7,393 nucleotides of DNA, from the NCBI GenBank assembly GCA_005788065.1, contig SXZD01000273.1:1-7393 (forward strand), given 5' to 3'. The notes beneath the pieces are model-generated. The model did no database searches and was not told the origin of the DNA. It was given only the letters and a program-made list of their open reading frames with translations. Positions 1 to 5,077 of this stretch are shown in pieces (the stretch's first letter is position 1; each line of letters starts with the position of its first letter). The stretch comes from Burkholderiales bacterium. Its GTDB lineage: Bacteria; Pseudomonadota; Gammaproteobacteria; Burkholderiales; Burkholderiaceae_B. Both the position numbers and the translations under genes were made by a program.

Positions 1-282
1 AACATCACCCCGGCGCTTGACTTCGATGGAAGCGATCAGCGGTGAGTACACCTGGAAGGTACGCTCAACGCCTTCGCCAGACGAAATCTTGCGAACGATG
101 AAAGAAGAATTCAGACCACGGTTGCGCTTGGCAATGACCACACCTTCGTAGGCCTGAACGCGCTTGCGGTTACCTTCAACCACGTTGACGTTGACCACCA
201 CGGTGTCGCCGGGTGCAAACTGGGGGATGGTTTTTCCGAGACGGGCAATTTCTTCCTGCTCGAGGGTCTTGATGAGATCCAT
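1..282 (-). CDS. rplS: 50S ribosomal protein L19 (partial, C-terminus beyond the window)
   Basis: L19 is a large-subunit protein at the 30S-50S interface, contributing to intersubunit bridges. The first 94 residues are present. They begin MDLIKTLEQEE, followed by the family hallmarks FAPGDTVVVNV (residues 22-32), QAYEGVVIAKRNRG (43-56) and SGEGVERTF (68-76), and run to KRRGDV at the window edge. E. coli L19 is 115 residues, so about 20 are missing. The ATG at 282 is preceded by a GGAG ribosome binding site 6 nt upstream (minus-strand ACGGAGCTGAA then ATG). It is the last gene of the rpsP-rimM-trmD-rplS order, but is separated from trmD by 259 bp, far more than the near-contact spacing of the other three genes. 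It may therefore have an extra promoter of its own. Identification is secure; only the 3' end is unseen. Confidence 0.97.
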   Translation of the reverse strand, partial: MDLIKTLEQEEIARLGKTIPQFAPGDTVVVNVNVVEGNRKRVQAYEGVVIAKRNRGLNSSFIVRKISSGEGVERTFQVYSPLIASIEVKRRGDV

Positions 283-408
283 TTCAGCTCCGTTTTCATC
301 ATGGTCAGCGCATGGTGCCCTTGCTGTCTAACCGGTTGCAGAGCACGCCAATCAGCGCGCCCCACCAGCTACACACAAGGATGCCTGCCAGAGGATGATG
401 TGTTTAAA

Positions 409-438
409 ATAAAAATCCTGATGCGGCCAAGGTGCCAA
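409..438 (-). promoter_or_regulatory. Possible sigma70-like promoter for rplS
   Basis: On the minus strand, TTGGCA (438-433, 5 of 6 matches to the -35 consensus) is followed after 18 nt by TTTTAT (414-409, 4 of 6 matches to the -10 consensus). It lies in the only AT-rich patch of the 259-bp spacer between trmD and rplS. Transcription would start near position 402 and give a leader of about 120 nt. This is a pattern match only; in E. coli rplS is co-transcribed from the rpsP promoter. No intrinsic terminator is visible between trmD and rplS, so read-through is also expected. Confidence 0.3.
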
Positions 439-501
439 CGACATTACGGAATCGGGCAAGGCCATGAATCGAGTGTTGAACGACTATGGACCTACTGCGG
501 A

Positions 502-534
502 CCGTTATTTGTGCGTTGCTTGTTCGTTGCTTGT
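502..534 (-). repeat. Three tandem 11-nt repeats after trmD
   Basis: Read on the minus strand, the units are ACAAGCAACGA (534-524), ACAAGCAACGC (523-513) and ACAAATAACGG (512-502). The first two differ only in the last base; the third has two more substitutions. The array starts 7 nt past the trmD stop codon, in the non-coding trmD-rplS spacer. The period is close to one DNA helical turn. No function can be assigned. The remainder of the 259-bp spacer (283-541) contains only the weak candidate promoter described separately. Confidence 0.75.
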
Positions 535-541
535 GCAATGT

Positions 542-1330
542 TTACTGCGTCTTTTGCTGCAACAGGTCTGGTCGAAATTTTTCAGTCAGCGTTTGCGACA
601 TTTTTTCTCGCCAGCCCGCTATTTTGCCATGATTTCCGGATAAAAGCACCTCCGGTACGGTTTCTCCCTCAAAAACCTCCGGACGGGTGTAATGCGGGCA
701 GTCGAGTCGCTCGGTCGTAAACGAATCCTGCTGGGCAGACAGATCATCGTTGAGTACACCAGGCAGCAGACGAACCCATGCATCGAGAAGCAACTGCACG
801 GGCAATTCTCCGCCCGACACAATAAAGTCTCCGATGCAAAAGGTCTGGTCCACATACCGATCAATGAATCGCTGATCTACCCCCTCATATCGCCCGCACA
901 ACAGAATGGCACCTGCCGTCAGCGACAGTTGCTGCACATGGCGCTGTTTGAGCAAAGGACCATGCGGCGTCAGGAAAATCACGGGACGTCCGTCCTCTCC
1001 GTGGGCCTGCCGGATCGCCTTGATGCAATCGGCCAAAGGCGGCGCCATCATCACCATGCCCGGCCCGCCGCCGTAAGTGCGATCATCGATGGTGCGATAG
1101 GCGTCGGTGGCAAAATCGCGCGGATTCCAGAAACGGATGACCGCCCTGCCCTGCTTGAATGCGCGACCAACGACACCCAGGGTTTTGAACGCATCAAAAT
1201 AATCGGCAAACAGGGTGATGACGTCGAACTGGGGAACAGGCGGAACGGGTGTGACAGACGTGTCAGGCATCAAAGAAGCCGATGCCGGGGACGCAGATAC
1301 CGGTGGATCAGACACAGGAGGATCAGACAT
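542..1330 (-). CDS. trmD: tRNA (guanine(37)-N1)-methyltransferase TrmD
   Basis: TrmD is a SPOUT-class enzyme that transfers methyl from S-adenosylmethionine to N1 of G37 in tRNAs reading CNN-type codons, preventing +1 frameshifting. The 262-residue product shows the expected order: FDVITLFADYF (35-45), DDRTYGGGPGMVMM (82-95), the trefoil-knot SAM site LCGRYEGVDQR (144-154) with IGDFIVSGGELP (167-178), and the catalytic-region QDSF (201-204, candidate general base Asp202) leading to LDCPHYTRPEV. The ATG at 1330 is chosen because minus-strand GGGAGGGCTTC directly precedes it, an excellent ribosome binding site. This start adds about 34 residues before the family core, built from Pro/Ser pentapeptide repeats. 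The C-terminus stops 7 residues after RPDLL, whereas E. coli continues for over 20 more. The rimM stop lies 16 nt upstream, so the two are probably translationally coupled. The next candidate ATG (1270) lacks a ribosome binding site. Confidence 0.96.
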   Translation of the reverse strand: MSDPPVSDPPVSASPASASLMPDTSVTPVPPVPQFDVITLFADYFDAFKTLGVVGRAFKQGRAVIRFWNPRDFATDAYRTIDDRTYGGGPGMVMMAPPLADCIKAIRQAHGEDGRPVIFLTPHGPLLKQRHVQQLSLTAGAILLCGRYEGVDQRFIDRYVDQTFCIGDFIVSGGELPVQLLLDAWVRLLPGVLNDDLSAQQDSFTTERLDCPHYTRPEVFEGETVPEVLLSGNHGKIAGWREKMSQTLTEKFRPDLLQQKTQ

Positions 1331-1346
1331 GAAGCCCTCCCCGAAC

Positions 1347-1979
1347 TCAGTAATCGGCTTGCCAGTCAACGGAAATCACCCGCTCTGCCAGGTCTACCGA
1401 GTCGACGTACGCGGGCACAAAGGGAATAAGACGCTCTTCAAGCCCCTCGCCTGCATCCAGACACAAAATGGGGTGGGCACCGTGGTCGGTCACCTCGATC
1501 ACCAGGCCCAGCATGACGCCCTCGCGGTTAAGCACGCGGAGCCCCAGCAGGTCGACCCAATAAAACTCGCCTTTTTTGAGCGGGGGGAAAGATGAACGCG
1601 ACACCCACACATGAGCGCCCTTGAGAAGCTCGGCCTGAGACCGGTCATCGATGCCATTCAACTGGGCAACCAGACGACCACTGTGCATGCGGGCAGCAAC
1701 AACGCCTACCGCGATGGCCACATCACTACTCTCTCCTGCCGAAGCAGAAGAAAAGGCACCCACGACCCTCGGGGGCTCAGGCCGCTTGAGATACCAGGTT
1801 TTGGATTGCTTCAGAGCAGTGTTGTCGCCGCTGTGAGGGTGAACGTTGATCCACCCTTTTACGCCGTAGGGTTCGCCAATGCGACCCAGCTCGACAAGAT
1901 CAGACGGTTGGACCGAATCGGGCCGGTTCGCCGACAGGCGTTCCCACAGCAAATTCAGCCCCGGCTTGGATTCTTTCAA
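1347..1979 (-). CDS. rimM: Ribosome maturation factor RimM
   Basis: RimM binds ribosomal protein S19 and assists 16S rRNA processing and assembly of the 30S head. The product shows LGRIGEPYGVKGWINV (31-46) of the N-terminal RimM barrel, LNGIDDRSQAELLKG (107-121), and GEFYWVDLLGLRV (137-149), the conserved linker and PRC-like start, ending in ISVDWQADY. At 210 residues it is longer than E. coli RimM (182). The excess lies in an N-terminal lead (about residues 1-28) and a low-complexity insertion rich in Ala, Ser and Gly around residues 70-93. The start used here is a TTG at 1979 whose last two bases are part of the rpsP TGA stop (TTGA overlap). Only a poor purine stretch precedes it, so translation would rely on coupling to rpsP. 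A second TTG at 1952, preceded by GGGGCTGAA, is an alternative. No in-frame ATG occurs before the conserved core. Family assignment is secure, the exact start is not. Confidence 0.95.
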   Translation of the reverse strand: MKESKPGLNLLWERLSANRPDSVQPSDLVELGRIGEPYGVKGWINVHPHSGDNTALKQSKTWYLKRPEPPRVVGAFSSASAGESSDVAIAVGVVAARMHSGRLVAQLNGIDDRSQAELLKGAHVWVSRSSFPPLKKGEFYWVDLLGLRVLNREGVMLGLVIEVTDHGAHPILCLDAGEGLEERLIPFVPAYVDSVDLAERVISVDWQADY

Positions 1980-2227
1980 GCCGCTTTTTTCGTATTGACT
2001 TTGACCAGACGGGCCACGGTGGGAGACAGTTGTGCGCCCACACCTTGCCAGTACGTCAGACGGTCAGCAGCGATCCGCAGACCTTCTTCGCTTCCACCGG
2101 CCACGGGGTTGTAAAAACCGATGCGCTCGATGAAACGGCCGTCACGGCGATTGCGCGAATCGGTAGCAACGATGCTGAAAAACGGGCGCTTTTTGGAGCC
2201 GCCGCGTGCAAGGCGAATAACAACCAT
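1976..2227 (-). CDS. rpsP: 30S ribosomal protein S16
   Basis: S16 is an early-binding small-subunit protein contacting the 5' and central domains of 16S rRNA. The 83-residue product begins MVVIRLARGGSKKRPFFSIV and contains DSRNRRDGRFIERIGFYNP (23-41), GLRIAADRLTYWQGVGAQLSPTV in full register (49-71) and a basic end KVNTKKAA, all typical of bacterial S16 with family-normal length. The ATG at 2227 is preceded on the minus strand by AAAGGATACCCC, a good ribosome binding site. An in-frame upstream extension exists, but it lies before the conserved N-terminus and within the promoter leader, so it is rejected. It is the first gene of the rpsP-rimM-trmD block. The promoter lies about 80 bp upstream (2309-2337), facing away from the plus-strand TM2 gene. 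Confidence 0.98.
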   Translation of the reverse strand: MVVIRLARGGSKKRPFFSIVATDSRNRRDGRFIERIGFYNPVAGGSEEGLRIAADRLTYWQGVGAQLSPTVARLVKVNTKKAA

Positions 2228-2232
2228 GGGGT

Positions 2233-2267
2233 ATCCTTTTGGATTCTCTAAATGCGGATTTTTGAGA
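2233..2267 (-). other. Possible weak leader hairpins over the rpsP ribosome binding site
   Basis: In the rpsP leader RNA, ATCC-AAAA-GGAT (2244-2233) can form a 4-bp stem containing the GGAT of the ribosome binding site. Immediately upstream, TCTC (2267-2264) can pair with GAGA (2248-2245), with a possible inner AAAT/ATTT stem around a CCGC loop. Both are short and thermodynamically weak; whether they matter for translation is unknown. Confidence 0.25.
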
Positions 2268-2308
2268 TTTCGAACCAACCCGGCAAGAGCCAAGTCGGAA
2301 AACCCGCT

Positions 2309-2337
2309 ATATTAAAGGAATTTTAGCGATTACTCAA
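2309..2337 (-). promoter_or_regulatory. Sigma70-type promoter of rpsP-rimM-trmD
   Basis: On the minus strand, TTGAGT (2337-2332, 4 of 6) is followed by exactly 17 nt and then TAATAT (2314-2309, 4 of 6). Transcription should begin near 2302, giving a leader of about 75 nt before the rpsP ATG. The first base of the -35 box is opposite the first base of the start codon of the plus-strand TM2 gene. The -10 box overlaps an opposite-strand -10-like TATATT (2308-2313), so the two transcription units may share or compete for polymerase. Predicted from sequence only. Confidence 0.65.
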
Positions 2338-2795
2338 TGACGACGATGTCTTCAACGCCCGAATCCTGCCCAGTCAAAAATGAAAGCACTGACAAAGTCC
2401 GCAACATCAACAAAAGCAAAACCGTTGCTGTGTGGCTCGCCCTTCTGTTTGGCACAGCGGGCTTTCATTGGTTTTATCTGGGACGCAGCCGCGGGTGGGC
2501 TTATATCGCCTATCTCCTGCTGGCCACAGGTCTGAGTCTGCGGGGCACGGACTGGCTGTACCTGTTGCTGTTTGGCGTGTCATTTTTTGCCAGCGCAGTC
2601 GATACGCTGTATCTGGGCTTGATGCCAGATGAACGCTGGAATCTGAAATTTGCACCCGGCGCACCGCCAGACACACGTCAGTCAAACGGTTTGACCGTGA
2701 CTGCACTGGCTTTGGCGCTCGGACTTGGGGTCACTGCGCTGATGACCATGCTGGCCATTGTTTTTCAATGGTATTTCACCGGCACTGCGGCGTGA
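2337..2795 (+). CDS. TM2-domain membrane protein of unknown function
   Basis: The 152-residue product has a polar N-terminus (1-29), then a TM2-type module. It contains KSKTVAVWLALLFGTAGFHWFYLGR in order from residue 26, with the hallmark Gly-x-His-x-x-Tyr-Leu-Gly turn near 42-49, and a second hydrophobic stretch at about 53-68. Further hydrophobic segments fall at about 73-95 and 119-146, so three or four membrane spans are likely. TM2 modules occur in many bacterial inner-membrane proteins, but no biochemical role is established that I could apply here. It is the only plus-strand gene in the window, placed between two minus-strand housekeeping blocks. Start choice is uncertain: ATG at 2337 or 2346. 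AAAGGAA (2314-2320) lies about 16 nt before the first, which is too far for a normal ribosome binding site, and the second has none. A -10-like TATATT at 2308-2313 without a good -35 would give a very short leader. The reading frame itself is convincing. Confidence 0.85.
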   Translation: MTTMSSTPESCPVKNESTDKVRNINKSKTVAVWLALLFGTAGFHWFYLGRSRGWAYIAYLLLATGLSLRGTDWLYLLLFGVSFFASAVDTLYLGLMPDERWNLKFAPGAPPDTRQSNGLTVTALALALGLGVTALMTMLAIVFQWYFTGTAA

Positions 2796-2848
2796 GCATA
2801 AGAAGTGACGAGCGACGAGTGATGTGCTGCTGAACCGCGCGCGACCCC

Positions 2849-2879
2849 AAAAAAGCGGGCCCACCGAAAGGCGGGCCCG
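2849..2879 (-). terminator. Intrinsic terminator of the lapA-lapB-rfaE1-hldD block
   Basis: On the minus strand, CGGGCCC (2879-2873) pairs with GGGCCCG (2862-2856). The pairing continues past one C-A mismatch to an inner two-pair GG/CC stem capped by a four-base loop. After one C the stem is followed by six T (2854-2849): a textbook rho-independent terminator for transcripts coming from hldD, whose stop codon is about 175 bp upstream. On the plus strand the same stem is not followed by T residues, so it would be a poor terminator for the TM2 gene. Confidence 0.85.
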
Positions 2880-3029
2880 AAGGGCTTGAGGAGACATGGA
2901 CTAGCTGCCTACACGGGCAAAGCCGCGCGGCCAGCAGGGCACCTATTGCAGGCACCCGCAACAAGCAAAGCCTCACTTGCTGCATCATCCATTATTTAAG
3001 TGACGGAAATTCCCGAAAGGTTCCAAATC

Positions 3030-3048
3030 ACCCCTGCTTTCGCGGGGT
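3030..3048 (-). other. Stem-loop just after the hldD stop
   Basis: ACCCC (3030-3034) pairs with GGGGT (3044-3048), with an inner GC/GC pairing around a four-base loop (TTTC on plus, GAAA on minus) and one bulged base at 3035. It begins 6 nt after the hldD stop codon. In minus-strand RNA it is a GAAA-tetraloop hairpin not followed by a T-run, so it looks more like a 3'-end stabiliser or pause site than a terminator. The rest of the 259-bp gap 2796-3054 holds the true terminator (2849-2879) and otherwise nothing I can recognise. Confidence 0.5.
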
Positions 3049-3054
3049 AACTCT

Positions 3055-4059
3055 TTAGCCCTTGCGCCGCTCAATCAAGCGGGACACGTACCGCTCCACA
3101 CCCTCTTCCACCGTATAGAAAGCGCCGTCATAACCAGCTGCGCGCAGCTGGGTCAGATCGGCCTGCGTATACGACTGATACTTGCCTTTCAAAGCATCCG
3201 GGAAGGGCACATACTCGATATGCCCGTCCGACACAGCCTGCGTCAGCGACAGCGCAGACTGCCCCTGCGACTTGCGCAGCGTGTTCAGGGTGGACAGCGC
3301 CACATCATTGAACGTCTGTGCCCGACCGGTACCGAGGTTGTAAACCCCCGACGGTCCCTGCTTTTCCAGAAAGTGCATGTTCACTTTCACGACATCTTCT
3401 ACCGACACGAAGTCGCGCTGCTGACATCCCGCCTCATAGCCCCCATAGCCGCCGAACAGCTTGACCTTGCCGCCCTCGCGAAACTGGTTGAAGTTGTGGA
3501 AAGCCACGGAAGCCATGCGGCCCTTGTGCTGTTCACGGAAGCCATACACATTGAAATACCGGAAACCCACAACTGGCGACTTCAGACCCGCCTTCATCCA
3601 GCGCCGCAGCACCTGGTCAAACAGGAACTTCGAATAGCCGTACACATTCAGGGGAGCCTCCAGTTCGCGGCTTTCCACAAACTGTGTGCTGCCACCGTAA
3701 ACGGCCGCTGATGACGCATACAGAAACGGAATGCCCCTGCTCTGCGCGAACTCGAACAGTTCCAGGGTGTAACGGTAATTGTTGTCCATCATGTAAACAC
3801 CGTCGTGCTCCATGGTGTCCGAACATGCGCCCTGATGCAGGATGGCCTCGATCTTGTTGGGCAATTGGCCCTTTTGCAGACGCTGCCGAAAATCCCGCTT
3901 GTCCATGTAATCGGCAATCTCGCAGTCGGTGAGATTCAGGAATTTGTCGGCATTGGTCAGGTTGTCAACCGCGATGATGTCGGTGTGCCCGCGCTCATTG
4001 AGGGCCTTGACCAGATTGCTGCCGATAAAGCCAGCAGCGCCGGTTACGATGATGCTCAT
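3055..4059 (-). CDS. hldD: ADP-L-glycero-D-manno-heptose 6-epimerase
   Basis: HldD (also RfaD) converts ADP-D-glycero-beta-D-manno-heptose to the L-glycero form, the last step in making the heptose donor for the LPS inner core, in the cytoplasm. The 334-residue product is a short-chain dehydrogenase/reductase-fold epimerase. It shows an N-terminal dinucleotide-binding TGAAGFIGSNL (6-16), ASSAAVYGG (115-123, Ser116/117), the catalytic YGYSK (Tyr140-Lys144), FRYFNVYGFREQHKGRMASV (166-185; Lys179 is the candidate second active-site base), and RDFVSVEDVV (215-224). The ATG at 4059 is chosen over the longer frame because minus-strand GGAGACCAAGC precedes it and the Rossmann motif then begins at the usual place. 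It is somewhat longer than E. coli HldD (310). It follows the heptose kinase gene by 66 nt, the substrate pathway order. It is the last gene before the terminator. Confidence 0.97.
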   Translation of the reverse strand: MSIIVTGAAGFIGSNLVKALNERGHTDIIAVDNLTNADKFLNLTDCEIADYMDKRDFRQRLQKGQLPNKIEAILHQGACSDTMEHDGVYMMDNNYRYTLELFEFAQSRGIPFLYASSAAVYGGSTQFVESRELEAPLNVYGYSKFLFDQVLRRWMKAGLKSPVVGFRYFNVYGFREQHKGRMASVAFHNFNQFREGGKVKLFGGYGGYEAGCQQRDFVSVEDVVKVNMHFLEKQGPSGVYNLGTGRAQTFNDVALSTLNTLRKSQGQSALSLTQAVSDGHIEYVPFPDALKGKYQSYTQADLTQLRAAGYDGAFYTVEEGVERYVSRLIERRKG

Positions 4060-4125
4060 GCTTGGTCTCCAGAGCCGCTCCGGGGCGGCCGTCTTTGTAC
4101 AACGGAATATGTGCAACCGTGTTGA

Positions 4126-5055
4126 TCAGGCAAATAACTCTTCCGGCGAAATGACAGCCGTTCCCAGTTTGCCCACCACAATGCCACCAGCCTTGTTGGC
4201 CAGACGCACTGCCTCATGTATGTCGATGCCGGCCGCCATGGACACAGCCAACGTAGCGATCACCGTATCGCCAGCACCCGACACATCATAAACCTCACGC
4301 GCCTGAGCCGGAACATGCAATTCATCATTGTCGGCATACAGGGTCATACCCTCTTCCGATCGCGTCAACAGCAAGTGCTTGACCGGCAGGTCTGACCGCA
4401 GACGCTGGGCCCTTTCACGCAAGTCCTGCTCATTTTTCCAGCGACCCACCACCTGACGCAATTCGGACCGGTTGGGCGTCAAAACAGTAGCACCTGCATA
4501 TTTTTGATACTCCTCACCCTTGGGGTCGACGAGTACGGGCTTGCCCGCGGCGGCAGCCAGACGGATCATTTCGGTCACGTGGGTCAACCCGCCCTTGCCA
4601 TAATCGGACAGCACCACCAGATCAAAGTCGGGCAACAGAGAGGCAAACTGGTCCAGCTTTTCCAGCAGTACGTCGCGGCTGGGCGCTTTCTCGAAATCGA
4701 TGCGCAGCAATTGCTGCTGACGCCCCACCACGCGCAGCTTGATGATGGTCGGACTCTGCTCATCACGCACCACGTGGGTTGCTACGCCGGCATCCTGCAG
4801 CATCTGCGCCACCCGGTCACCCGGCTCATCGACGCCCAACACGCCCATGATGGCGGTATGCGCACCCAGCGCAGCCGCGTTGCGCGCCACGTTGGCCGCA
4901 CCACCCAGCCGCTCGTCCAAGTGATCAATCAGCACTACAGGTACGGGCGCTTCAGGCGAAATACGGCTGACATCACCGAACCAATAGCGGTCCAGCATCA
5001 AATCGCCGACCACCAGAACCCTGGCACCTTTCAACTGCTGCATCATGTTGCTCAT
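4126..5055 (-). CDS. rfaE1: D-glycero-beta-D-manno-heptose-7-phosphate kinase (stand-alone)
   Basis: This PfkB/ribokinase-family enzyme phosphorylates heptose 7-phosphate at C1 to the 1,7-bisphosphate, on the way to ADP-heptose for LPS core. In the 309-residue product: VLVVGDLMLDRYWFGDVSRISPEAPVPV in order (13-40), the GGAANVARNAAALGA substrate motif (51-65), LSDYGKGG (149-156), LVDPKG (175-180), LTPNRSE (192-198), and the PfkB signature DVSGAGDTV (257-265) with catalytic Asp263. The protein ends right after the kinase domain. There is no C-terminal nucleotidyltransferase domain as in the fused E. coli HldE (477 residues), so this is the split form (hldA/rfaE1). A separate hldC/rfaE2 must lie outside the window. 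The ATG at 5055 is chosen because GGGGAGACACTCA precedes it; a TTG 15 bases upstream would destroy that site. It lies 22 nt after lapB and upstream of hldD. Confidence 0.96.
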   Translation of the reverse strand: MSNMMQQLKGARVLVVGDLMLDRYWFGDVSRISPEAPVPVVLIDHLDERLGGAANVARNAAALGAHTAIMGVLGVDEPGDRVAQMLQDAGVATHVVRDEQSPTIIKLRVVGRQQQLLRIDFEKAPSRDVLLEKLDQFASLLPDFDLVVLSDYGKGGLTHVTEMIRLAAAAGKPVLVDPKGEEYQKYAGATVLTPNRSELRQVVGRWKNEQDLRERAQRLRSDLPVKHLLLTRSEEGMTLYADNDELHVPAQAREVYDVSGAGDTVIATLAVSMAAGIDIHEAVRLANKAGGIVVGKLGTAVISPEELFA

Positions 5056-5077
5056 TGAGTGTCTCCCCAAACCGGAT

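Noticed and set aside
301..720. 139-codon plus-strand frame crossing the trmD-rplS spacer
   Set aside because: Half of it is antisense to trmD, it has no ribosome binding site that I can see, and the product resembles no protein family.
692..1429. 245-codon plus-strand open frame opposite trmD
   Set aside because: Its product is basic and low in hydrophobic pattern, matches no family I recognise, and lies wholly antisense to clear trmD and the rimM end; a shadow of the coding strand.
2776..2988. 70-codon minus-strand frame in the hldD 3' region
   Set aside because: It runs through the intrinsic terminator and into the end of the TM2 gene on the other strand; no ribosome binding site and no recognisable motif.
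4073..4090. Small GCCGC/GCGGC hairpin upstream of hldD
   Set aside because: Only five solid base pairs in a GC-rich spacer, no T-run after it, and the ribosome binding site is left free; not distinguishable from chance.
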